Below, in pieces: positions 1-5,497 of a stretch of DNA of 5,497 nt. Source of the DNA: JBEKDJ01 sp050014415 (GTDB lineage Bacteria; Desulfobacterota; BSN033; UBA1163). The first letter of the stretch is position 1, and the number at the start of each line of letters is the position of its first letter. Both the position numbers and the translations under genes were made by a program. The notes beneath the pieces were generated by a model that saw nothing but the letters and a program-made list of their open reading frames with translations, did no database searches and was not told the DNA's origin. The stretch lies in the NCBI GenBank assembly GCA_050014415.1, contig JBEKDJ010000335.1:1-5497 (forward strand), given 5' to 3'.

Positions 1-236
1 AACGCCGTGAGAGGAAAGAAGGCGATAGGGGTTCTTGAGAAAAATCTCTGTTGGGGTTGGAACTCCGGGCACCTATTTATGGAAATGAAGGCGGCCCTCA
101 GTGAGTTAGGATCGTCTATTCCAATGGCCGACTTTCTCGATGGGTTTGGTGGTCTTGATGTGACCCTGGAGAATGTCGCGCGTAGCGCAGCAGAAATCGC
201 GACCATCGGAGTCACTCTGTGCCGTTTTGAAACCCT
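1..236. other. Flank downstream of the transposase remnant, no supported gene
   Basis: These bases lie 3' of the recognisable transposase. The transposase frame stays open on the minus strand right to base 1, but the residues (rich in Ser, Arg, Pro) no longer resemble the family, so this is probably non-coding element end or flank. A 77-codon plus-strand frame at 7-240 also exists, but I see no ribosome binding site or domain in it. The IS91 origin end would be expected in or just left of this stretch. I could not identify its hairpin or the target tetranucleotide with confidence. Confidence 0.4.
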
Positions 237-1073
237 GTAGGAATCCATCGGGTAATCAGAGTCCGGGTAGAAGGGATCCGGGAAGGAAACCTGAGAATCT
301 GAGTAATCGAGGTCAATCGTCACCGATGGCGTCTTCACTCTGGGAGGAGGCCGCGCCTTCACATCCCACAGCCCAAGATGATTGAGGATCTTTTTGATCA
401 CCTTCTCATCCTCGATGAAACTAATGATCTTCATCCTCCCTTGACATTTGCGGCACGTTAGGGGATCGACCTCATATATCTTTTGAATCAGCCTCGCCCA
501 ATTCTTTCGGTATTCTTTGGATGACCCTTCCGGTTCAAGGATGCAAGGTATCCATTCATCCTGGTTTTGTTTCTTCCGTTTCCCCCGAGAAACGTTACTA
601 TAATACCCGTAATACCGCACCATCTGCTCTCCCTTTTCCGGTACATGGGAGCTCATGGCAGCCAACCATTCCAAGGCGTCAAAGACCTTCTCCCCTTGGC
701 CGTTCCTGGATCGCCGTCGAGGTCAGGCCTTGGATTCATAAATCACCTTGGACTCCTCAGGAAGATAGGTCATCCTCTCCTGGGAAAAAGAGGCCCGAAT
801 GATGTAGCGGGCTAACTTTTCCATGACTTACTCTTCTCCTGGGAGAATCCTCGGACCCACAAACATTTGGAACCCCGAATGCCGCCAAGACCGAAGCAAG
901 CTGATAAGATCCAGGGTTATCTTCCCCTTAGAGAGAAGCATTCGGAATACCTTGTGCTCAAAAATGGCCTTCAACCCCTCCGAGATAAAACGAGGCGCCA
1001 CCCGAAACAGACCCTTCTCATCAAAACAGCCGTCGGTGCAAAGAACATGGCAATGAGGGTTGAACCCCAAAAA
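237..1073 (-). pseudogene. IS91-family transposase remnant (HUH/Y2_Tnp type), 5'-truncated with two in-frame stops
   Basis: On the minus strand one frame reads from about 1073 down to 237 as the catalytic and C-terminal part of an IS91-type rolling-circle transposase. Seen in order: FNPHCHVLCTDGCF, whose His-Cys-His at 1047-1055 fits the HUH metal motif; LLSKGKITLDLISLLRSWRHSGF; LARYIIRASFSQERMTYL with a likely catalytic Tyr; EKVFDALEWL; EQMVRYYGYYSNVSRGKRKK; NWARLIQKIYEVDPLTC followed by a CxxC pair; FIEDEKVIKKILNHLGLWDV; and DSDYPMDSY near the end. The family cuts and joins single-stranded DNA at the element ends. Two nonsense codons, TAA at 828-830 and TGA at 723-725, interrupt the same frame. 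The N-terminal region normally upstream of the HUH motif is absent and replaced by fumarase sequence. Beyond residue DSY the frame stays open to base 1 without recognisable homology, so the native stop may be lost. Family assignment is from remembered motifs and is firm; activity is very unlikely. Confidence 0.88.
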
Positions 1074-1905
1074 GAGCATCTCGTGCCCCCTGTGCCTCAA
1101 AATGGTCAACTGCCTCTCGAAAGGCATAACCTGTTTTCGCATTGATGATGGCGATCATTTTCTCAGCAAAAAGGGGATGGGTGTTTATTCCTGTGCCGAT
1201 GGCAGTGCCTCCTAAGGGAAGTTGAGAAAGAGATTCGATCGCCTTTCGAAATCGACGGATGTCCGATGCTGCCTGCCGTGCATATCCCCCAAATTCCTGG
1301 CCTAACCGAATAGGGGTTGCATCCTGAAGATGGGTTCTCCCGATTTTAAGGACGGAATGAAACTCTTCTTCCTTCTTCTTAAGTGCCTTTTGAAGGCCTC
1401 CCAAGGCTGGCAGAAATCTGTCCATTAAGAGGATTATCGAGGCAATATGGATGCAGGAAGGAAACACATCGTTACTGGATTGCCACAGATTGACATGGTC
1501 ATTAGGATGAATCGGTTGATAGGTTCCTTTCCGGCCCCCCAGGACCTCATCCGCCCGATTGGCGATCAGCTCATTGGCATTCATATTGGTCGACGTTCCG
1601 GAGCCGGTCTGAAAGATGTCCACAACAAATTCAGCATCCCATTTTCCTTCCATGACCTCACCCGAAGCCTTCTCAATGGCCTTTCCCATTCGTCCTTCCA
1701 AGAGGCCCAGCTCCGAATTCACTTTTGCCACTCCATATTTGATAAGGCCCAGAGCATAAATCAATTCCCTCTGAAATCGCCAACCGCTGATGGGGAAATT
1801 TTCAACTGCCCTCTGCGTTTGAGCACCATAATAGGCTTCTTTCGGGACCTTTACAGGACCCATGGAATCTTTCTCTATTCGATACAGGTTTCTCGATAGG
1901 ACCAT
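1021..1905 (-). pseudogene. fumC: Class II fumarate hydratase, truncated at the 3' end by transposase sequence
   Basis: Class II fumarase interconverts fumarate and malate in the TCA cycle as a cytoplasmic homotetramer of about 460 residues per chain. ATG at 1905 is chosen because GGAGGT lies five bases upstream and the family's N-terminus (YRIEKDSMGPVKVPKEAYYG) follows at once; a frame start at 1962 would add 19 unlikely residues. Numbered from that ATG, visible motifs are GAQTQRAVENFP (27-38), GSGTSTNMNANE substrate loop (101-112), HPNDHVN (133-139), GRTHLQDATP with the His at 192 matching the E. coli FumC catalytic-site His188, and GTGINTHP (237-244). Homology stops after ARDA at residue 277 (base 1075). 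The last 17 codons, to TGA at 1021-1023, are transposase DNA read out of frame. The signature loop GSSxMPGKxNP with the catalytic Ser is missing, so the product should be inactive and unable to tetramerise normally. The normal Lys-Ser after HPNDxVN reads Leu-Trp here. Aspartase is a relative, but the motifs favour fumarase. Confidence 0.88.
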
Positions 1906-1910
1906 CTTAC

Positions 1911-1916
1911 ACCTCC
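1911..1916 (-). promoter_or_regulatory. Ribosome binding site of truncated fumC
   Basis: The minus strand reads GGAGGT, then five bases, then ATG at 1905. This decides the start over the longer in-frame start at 1962. A second AGGAGG lies about 20 bases further upstream but serves no in-frame start. Confidence 0.7.
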
Positions 1917-1990
1917 CATGCCTCTTAAGCCTCCTATTGGAAAAGGACTGAGTTATCAACAAATCAGTTTCCTTTGTTCCGAAAAAATGC

Positions 1991-2019
1991 TTGACAAAGT
2001 ATCTCCCTTTCGTAATAAT
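1991..2019 (+). promoter_or_regulatory. Sigma70-like promoter candidate for the M24 gene
   Basis: A perfect TTGACA at 1991-1996 is followed after 16 bases by TAATAA (2013-2018), or after 17 bases by AATAAT. This is the best promoter match I found on the plus strand. It would leave a leader of roughly 320 bases before the GTG at 2350. It lies 86 bases upstream of the opposite-strand fumarase start, so the region may be a divergent promoter region, although I see no equally good minus-strand pair. Confidence 0.5.
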
Positions 2020-2336
2020 CTCTCGAAAAATGGTAACCTGTTCTCTATGTAGAACGTTCCTTTGAAGCGATTCTGCGGACTTCCCGAAGGTATTCGCGGC
2101 AGGCCAAGGGGAGCTTCGGAGAACAAGATTTCCTGTCAGCCTTCCAGTCTCAAGCCAGTGTCAGGACTCCAATGAATCTCAGAGCGGAGGATTTCAAGAA
2201 AGAGAAGAGAGGGAGGTCTGCGTACAAACCACGGGTCCCTGCCATGGAATAGGCCTCCAAAACTCTCCTCTGTCTTGGAGAAACCTCTTATCCGGAAAGA
2301 GGCTTTAGCGGCAAAGGTCAACATCGTTGATAGAAT

Positions 2337-2342
2337 AGGAGG
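2337..2342 (+). promoter_or_regulatory. Ribosome binding site deciding the GTG start of the M24 gene
   Basis: AGGAGG is followed by seven bases and then GTG at 2350-2352. Spacing and match are near ideal. This favours GTG over the upstream in-frame TTG at 2275, which has no such site. Confidence 0.75.
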
Positions 2343-2349
2343 CACAACT

Positions 2350-3537
2350 GTGGAGGATCCGAAACAAAGACTGGTCACCTCGGTTTCTACCGCCGAACTG
2401 GAGAGAAGATGGAAGGCGGCCCGCGAAATGATGCGGGATCGCAAGATTGATTTTCTATTGATGCGGCAGGATGAGGAATATTTCGGCGGGTACGTGAGGT
2501 GGTTCACGGGGATTGCCCCACGACACAGCTATCCGTTCACGGTCATTTTCCCTATCGATGATGAGATGTCGACCATCGGCAGCAGTCCTCCAGCCGCGCC
2601 CGGGCCTCCGGAATGGGCTGTGCGAGGCGTGAATAAAAGATTGGGAGCGCCTTACTATCCTTCGCTGCATTTTACCAGTACCTACGATGCGGAGCTGGCG
2701 GTCGGGGTCCTTCAGGAAAAGAAAGGAGGAAAGATCGGGATCGTGGGAAAGTGTTTCTTCCACGTCCCTTTTTACGAATACCTCACGCAGCATCTTCCGG
2801 GAGCAACATTCGTCGATGTGACCGACCCGATCGATTATCTGAAGGCGATCAAGAGCCCGGAGGAGATCGAGATGATCAAACGCACGGCCGAGATCCAGGA
2901 TGCTGCTCTTGACCACGTGAGACAAAAGATCAGACCCGGTCTTAGGGATCTCGATATTTTGGCGGAGGCTGATTGGGCTTCAACCTGCCTGGGCAGTACC
3001 AGGCTGCAGGTGCTGATCAGTTCGTATTATCCCGGAGAGCAGCCCATCGGGTTTATGGGGCGTCATTACATGAATCGGGTTCTGAGAGAAGGGGATCATG
3101 TGGTCGTCCTCATCGAGGGAAACGGACCGGGAGGTTATTACACAGAGATCGCCCGGGTCTTTTCGCTCGGTGAACCTACGGAGGAGGCGAAGGACGCATA
3201 CGCGTGCGTCCTGGAAGCCCAGGAATTAACCCTCCGTGCGCTGAAACCGGGAGCAAACCCGAAAGAGATCTGGGATGCCAATAATGAGTTCCTCCAGAAG
3301 AAAGGGTCCGGGCCGGAGGGAAGACTGTATGCCCACGGTGAGGGCTATGAACTGGTGGAGAGGCCGGCGATTCGCTATGACGAACCCATGAAAATCCAGG
3401 CGGGGATGAACATCGCGGTCCACCCTGTCTGGAAAAGCAGCAGGGTGTGGACCACGCTGTGCGATAACTACCTGGTGATGGAGAACGGGGTCGGTCCCTG
3501 TCTCCACAAGACCCCGAAAGACATCATCATCCTATAG
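2350..3537 (+). CDS. M24-fold peptidase-like protein (Xaa-Pro peptidase/creatinase superfamily) with altered metal ligands
   Basis: The protein is 395 residues and probably cytoplasmic, with no signal peptide or membrane segment. It has the two-domain layout of prolidases and creatinases. The N-terminal creatinase-type domain spans about residues 10-160. The pita-bread M24 domain begins near IKSPEEIEMIKRTAEI (about 167-182) and runs to the C-terminus. True M24 metallopeptidases carry Asp, Asp, His, Glu, Glu as ligands for two metals. Here the matching places read Glu (LIEGNG, about 256), Glu (GYYTEIAR, 266), His (YAHGEGYE, 329), His (GMNIAVHP, 358) and Cys-Asp (LCDNYLV, 371-372). The substitutions recall creatinase, which uses the fold without metal, so a plain aminopeptidase call would be unsafe. 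The substrate cannot be told from sequence alone. GTG 2350 is chosen for its ribosome binding site; the in-frame TTG at 2275 would add 25 residues. The gene is intact and stands alone, with no partner gene in the same direction nearby. Confidence 0.88.
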   Translation: MEDPKQRLVTSVSTAELERRWKAAREMMRDRKIDFLLMRQDEEYFGGYVRWFTGIAPRHSYPFTVIFPIDDEMSTIGSSPPAAPGPPEWAVRGVNKRLGAPYYPSLHFTSTYDAELAVGVLQEKKGGKIGIVGKCFFHVPFYEYLTQHLPGATFVDVTDPIDYLKAIKSPEEIEMIKRTAEIQDAALDHVRQKIRPGLRDLDILAEADWASTCLGSTRLQVLISSYYPGEQPIGFMGRHYMNRVLREGDHVVVLIEGNGPGGYYTEIARVFSLGEPTEEAKDAYACVLEAQELTLRALKPGANPKEIWDANNEFLQKKGSGPEGRLYAHGEGYELVERPAIRYDEPMKIQAGMNIAVHPVWKSSRVWTTLCDNYLVMENGVGPCLHKTPKDIIIL

Positions 3538-3562
3538 CAGAAGAGGGCAGCCCTTAACGTTC

Positions 3563-3597
3563 AATGGGTGCCTTTTAATGGGTGCCTTAAAAAGGCA
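3563..3597 (+). repeat. Tandem 12-base repeat with overlapping hairpins downstream of the M24 gene
   Basis: AATGGGTGCCTT occurs at 3563-3574 and again at 3577-3588 (period 14). The second copy can pair with the following bases: TGCCTT (3583-3588) with AAGGCA (3592-3597) around an AAA loop. Alternatively the first copy's TGCCTTTTAA (from 3569) can pair with TTAAAAAGGCA with one bulged A. No T-run follows, so it is not a standard intrinsic terminator. It lies 26 bases past the M24 stop and could protect or end that transcript. Confidence 0.45.
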
Positions 3598-3648
3598 GTC
3601 AAGTGTGCTTCCAGACCTTTAGAATGAGGGTTTTTTGGCATGTTTTAT

Positions 3649-3669
3649 GGGTAATATGCGATATCACCC
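3649..3669. repeat. Imperfect inverted repeat
   Basis: GGGTAATAT and ATATCACCC flank a GCG centre, giving nine-base arms with one mismatch. It lies alone in the AT-rich intergenic stretch. It could be a protein-binding operator or part of a dispersed repeat; nothing nearby decides between these. Confidence 0.35.
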
Positions 3670-3725
3670 AAGGTGACTTTTGCCATTTTTGAGTCGAGTA
3701 GACCGGTTTCTTCCGATACTATAGG

Positions 3726-4028
3726 TTGATGTTTGTTTTCTCTGTTTGCCGCCTGGTTTCCAAGCGGTACCAAAAAAATCAAATAGGTTCTGACAGTTGG
3801 CTAACTTTGTTGAGCTGGCTTCTTAACCAGCTGGATTTTTCAGATTTTGCCTGGCACACCAAGAACTCGCTTTTCGATGTCAAATTTACAAAAAAGGGGG
3901 TTGAATGTCAAAAAAGAGCACTGATGATTACTGATTCAAACCAAGCACTCCATGTGAAAATGTCCGGTTGCGGAGTTCAGGAAGAAGTCACCATGACACT
4001 TGACAATGTCTGTATAGTCAAATCGTGA
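3726..4028 (+). CDS. Doubtful small hypothetical protein
   Basis: A 100-codon frame starts at TTG 3726, with ATG at 3729 just inside. I do not recognise the product. The first 30 residues look unlike ordinary coding sequence. The second half (FTKKGVECQKRALMITDSN onward) looks more protein-like, with alternating charged and hydrophobic residues and three Cys in the last 45. Only a weak TAGG precedes the start, and a terminator-like hairpin lies inside the frame. It ends 17 bases before the extended phosphoesterase frame on the other strand, so the two would converge tail to tail. It may be a chance frame or the tail of a broken gene. Confidence 0.25.
   Translation: MMFVFSVCRLVSKRYQKNQIGSDSWLTLLSWLLNQLDFSDFAWHTKNSLFDVKFTKKGVECQKRALMITDSNQALHVKMSGCGVQEEVTMTLDNVCIVKS
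3813..3840 (+). terminator. Weak intrinsic-terminator-like hairpin
   Basis: AGCTGG (3813-3818) pairs perfectly with CCAGCT (3827-3832) around an eight-base loop, followed by GGA and five T (3836-3840). The stem is short and the T-run is offset by three bases. It lies about 275 bases past the M24 stop. If it works, it argues against the overlapping small frame being a gene. Confidence 0.25.
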
Positions 4029-4045
4029 CTTTCAGATTTTAGAAC

Positions 4046-4225
4046 CTACGTTTTTCTTTGACTGCATTCAATAGTATTTACTACACACGGAGCAGTTGTG
4101 CCGCAATATTTTGACGTAACGGTATATGTGTCAGAGCTTTCATCATATTCGTCCACAATGTATGTTGGTACTATATTCTGACACCATGCCCCACAATTAG
4201 CATAAATAGCGAAAGCGGCATCGGC
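4046..4225 (-). other. In-frame C-terminal continuation of the phosphoesterase beyond the amber codon
   Basis: In the same frame, right after TAG, 59 further codons are open to a TAG at 4046-4048. They begin ADAAFAIYANCGAWCQ and continue with PTYIVDEYDESSDTYTV. The IYANCGAW segment matches what calcineurin-like phosphoesterases usually show after their GHTH motif, where the final strands close the beta-sandwich. The full product would be 378 residues counting the amber position. A single G-to-A change from TGG (Trp) to TAG would explain it. Sequencing error, nonsense mutation, suppression and pyrrolysine insertion all fit the sequence; mutation or error is simplest. Confidence 0.75.
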
Positions 4226-5182
4226 CTACCCAGGATGAGCAACAGGGCTAGAAGGTTTCAACATGTAGTTTTCCTTCTTATGGGTATGCCCGAAGATTAC
4301 CACTTGTTTACTTTTCGCAGTGGCTATCTTACAAGCCACTCCGTCAAGACCAACAGCCTCCCGCCAGATCGACCGTAAGCCGTCCAAAAGGCCGTGTCTA
4401 TTTATCCAGTCAATACCCAATTTCGCATACTGTTTTCTGACTTCTCCAAGGGTAATCACACCATCGTTTACCGCTTTAATAGGGGTATCATCGTCCACAT
4501 TGTCTAATTCATTGGCCAAAAAACTTAAGGGCGCATTCACCAGCGGATCCCTTATAAGCCCCTTCGCATCTATAAGCTTCTTCTCATCCTGCTCGAAGTT
4601 GCCGACCGAAGAAAATCTTCTTTCAATGTCCGATGAAGTATAGTGGCGTTGCTTTCTTTCTGCAACGGTTGCTGCAAGGCAGGAAATATAATGCCCTAAA
4701 GGAATCTCACGTTTCGGGTCGACTGCATTATACGTAGTATATTGGTACCCATGTTCTGCATAAATGCCATCAGTTGTTTCATAATATTTTTGAAACTTGA
4801 TGCCGGCAAAGGCATTTTGTCTAAAATTATCGAATTGGGGTTCTATCAAGGTCATATCGTGATTTCCAATAACATAGGTGACGTTCCCTTTCTTGCGCTG
4901 AGCCAGTGTCCGCAGATTTGTCATAATCTTGATGATGTGGGCTGCATTAGCTATCTTGTCGTATTTGGGTGGCTGTATCTCGATGGGATATACCCACTCG
5001 TCCATGATGTCTCCCAAAAATATCACTTCCTGTACGGAATCATCGTCAATCAAGTTGGCAAGAAATTGCTCAAACTTCAGGGATTCATCCCTATTAAACC
5101 AATCATAACAACCTTGTAAGCTTCCGAAACTCAGCCCTGGACTCATATGAACGTCGCTGACAAATACTCTTTTAATAGACAT
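4226..5182 (-). CDS. Calcineurin-like metallophosphoesterase, ending at an in-frame amber codon
   Basis: The protein is 318 residues to TAG at 4226-4228. It carries all the phosphoesterase metal motifs: SDVHMS with Asp10 and His12, GDIMDEW with Asp58 and Asp61, GNHD (106-109), EHG (143-145) and FGHTHKKENYML with GHTH at 298-301. These ligate a two-metal centre that hydrolyses phosphoesters. The GDxxDEW form and the EHG element resemble the LpxH/UDP-diacylglucosamine pyrophosphatase-like branch, but the substrate cannot be inferred. About 150 residues between EHG and GHTH form a largely charged, probably helical insertion that may be a lid domain. ATG 5182 is supported by AAGGAG seven bases upstream and by the motif starting at residue 7. 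No signal peptide is visible. The family normally continues past GHTH with a strand such as IYANCGxW; that sequence lies beyond the amber, so the protein here is either shortened by nonsense mutation or completed by readthrough. Confidence 0.88.
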   Translation of the reverse strand: MSIKRVFVSDVHMSPGLSFGSLQGCYDWFNRDESLKFEQFLANLIDDDSVQEVIFLGDIMDEWVYPIEIQPPKYDKIANAAHIIKIMTNLRTLAQRKKGNVTYVIGNHDMTLIEPQFDNFRQNAFAGIKFQKYYETTDGIYAEHGYQYTTYNAVDPKREIPLGHYISCLAATVAERKQRHYTSSDIERRFSSVGNFEQDEKKLIDAKGLIRDPLVNAPLSFLANELDNVDDDTPIKAVNDGVITLGEVRKQYAKLGIDWINRHGLLDGLRSIWREAVGLDGVACKIATAKSKQVVIFGHTHKKENYMLKPSSPVAHPG

Positions 5183-5189
5183 GGCTTTT

Positions 5190-5195
5190 CTCCTT
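5190..5195 (-). promoter_or_regulatory. Ribosome binding site of the phosphoesterase gene
   Basis: The minus strand reads AAGGAG, seven bases, then ATG at 5182, which fixes the start. Further upstream are TATAAA (5206-5211) and TTGACA (5247-5252) on the same strand. They are too far apart to form one promoter, so no promoter is called. Confidence 0.7.
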
Positions 5196-5438
5196 ATTAA
5201 GCTCTTTTATAAAACATATGAAAAAAATCAAATGAGGATGATCCATTGTCAATACGGGAATGAGTATTTCTCCTTACCAGCTAAAGAAGATAAAGAAACA
5301 AAATTGCATTTATTAAAAAGAATCAACAAAACCTCCAAGAAAATATAAGAACCGTTCGTGGATTACTATTACATAAAATGCCTATGCATTTAACTCCTAA
5401 TGCTTTTAGTTGGTTTAGTCCCCTGATACGAGACGGCC

Positions 5439-5497
5439 ATGAGTGACCGTTTCTGTAGATACACAAGCTTTTACAAGGCGATCGAAAAGCTCCTTTT
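5439..5497 (+). CDS. Possible start of a gene running off the right edge
   Basis: ATG at 5439 opens a frame (MSDRFCRYTSFYKAIEKLL) that remains open to the end of the window, 19 complete codons. The residues look protein-like, but the upstream sequence has only a weak purine stretch. The opposite strand is also open here for 27 codons. It is too short for a family call. Confidence 0.2.
   Translation, partial: MSDRFCRYTSFYKAIEKLL

Larger units (their letters stand above)
1906..2349. other. Divergent intergenic region and long 5' leader
   Basis: This is 444 bases between the divergent fumarase and M24 starts. It contains the two ribosome binding sites and the promoter candidate. On the plus strand a frame at 2037-2252 stays open for 71 codons (it includes RSFEAILRTSRRYSRQAKG), but it has no ATG or GTG near its beginning and no ribosome binding site, and I do not recognise it. 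It could be a remnant of a coding region or chance. I found no tRNA, riboswitch or terminator-like hairpin here. Confidence 0.4.
3538..4045. other. AT-rich intergenic region between the M24 gene and the phosphoesterase
   Basis: This stretch separates the plus-strand M24 gene from the minus-strand phosphoesterase tail. It holds the tandem repeat, the inverted repeat, a hairpin followed by a short T-run, and one doubtful 100-codon frame, described separately. I see no tRNA, CRISPR or insertion-sequence end. Base composition falls compared with the M24 gene, which suggests a join between DNA of different origins somewhere in this region. Confidence 0.4.
5183..5497. other. AT-rich upstream region of the phosphoesterase
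   Basis: These 315 bases hold the phosphoesterase ribosome binding site and scattered promoter-like hexamers. Most frames are closed and the sequence is markedly A-rich at 5281-5350. The only coding possibilities are at the right edge: a plus frame from ATG 5439 and a 27-codon minus frame ending at TAA 5415-5417. I saw no repeats, RNA gene or attachment site. Confidence 0.4.

Noticed and set aside
521..1145. Plus-strand frames of 77 to 93 codons across the transposase region
   Set aside because: The minus strand reads clear IS91 transposase; the plus-strand products are rich in Pro, Arg and Ser and are shadows.
1447..1899. 150-codon plus-strand open frame
   Set aside because: It is the antisense shadow of the fumarase frame, which carries all the recognisable motifs.
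1906..2020. Minus-strand promoter for the fumarase
   Set aside because: TTGTCA and TTGATA hexamers exist, but neither has a reasonable -10 partner at 16-18 bases.
2275..2349. Upstream TTG start for the M24 gene
   Set aside because: It has no good ribosome binding site, while GTG 2350 has AGGAGG seven bases upstream.
2136..2925. Minus-strand open frames of 123 and 156 codons opposite the M24 gene
   Set aside because: They are antisense to a strongly supported gene and show no domain-like motifs.
3563..3597. Possible CRISPR array or satellite repeat
   Set aside because: There are only two copies, 14 bases apart, with no spacers and no cas genes.
4320..5119. Plus-strand frames of 107 and 125 codons opposite the phosphoesterase
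   Set aside because: They lie antisense to motif-rich phosphoesterase sequence and show no ribosome binding sites.
5415..5497. 27-codon minus-strand frame at the right edge as the tail of an upstream gene
   Set aside because: The residues look plausible (KELFDRLVKACVSTETV), but the length is too short and a plus-strand frame competes for the same bases.

Overview
The window looks like accessory DNA on a bacterial chromosome or metagenomic contig. The class II fumarase, the M24-fold hydrolase, strong AGGAGG-type ribosome binding sites and the IS91-type transposase type together suggest a Gram-negative environmental anaerobe, perhaps Desulfobacterota. That placement is inference and cannot be proven here. 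The window is a patchwork: the left two thirds is moderately GC-rich (34 G/C in the 60 bases at 3421-3480) and the right third is AT-rich (15 G/C in the 60 bases at 5281-5340).

Layout. Bases 1-1073 (minus strand) hold the 3' part of an IS91-family (HUH, Y2_Tnp-type) transposase gene, decayed by two in-frame stop codons and lacking its 5' end. It is joined, through a short stretch that fits both genes, to the 5' part of a class II fumarase gene (minus strand, from 1905). The fumarase is therefore truncated to about 277 of roughly 460 residues and lacks the C-terminal catalytic signature loop. Bases 1906-2349 are a divergent intergenic region with a good plus-strand sigma70-like promoter. Bases 2350-3537 (plus) encode an intact 395-residue M24-fold (Xaa-Pro peptidase/creatinase-like) protein. 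It starts at a GTG behind a near-perfect Shine-Dalgarno sequence, and its canonical metal ligands are mostly replaced. Bases 3538-4045 are AT-rich, with short repeats, hairpins and one doubtful 100-codon frame. Bases 4226-5182 (minus) encode a calcineurin-like metallophosphoesterase. Its frame resumes after a single amber codon and continues for 59 codons that look like the family's normal C-terminus (4046-4225). Bases 5183-5497 are AT-rich upstream DNA with a possible gene start at the right edge.

The genes do not form an operon or a recognisable system. The fumarase and transposase are broken, the M24 gene stands alone, and the phosphoesterase lies in different-composition DNA. I did not find a convincing new multi-gene system. 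The points most worth following are the in-frame amber in the phosphoesterase, the fumarase/transposase junction, and the altered active site of the M24 protein.
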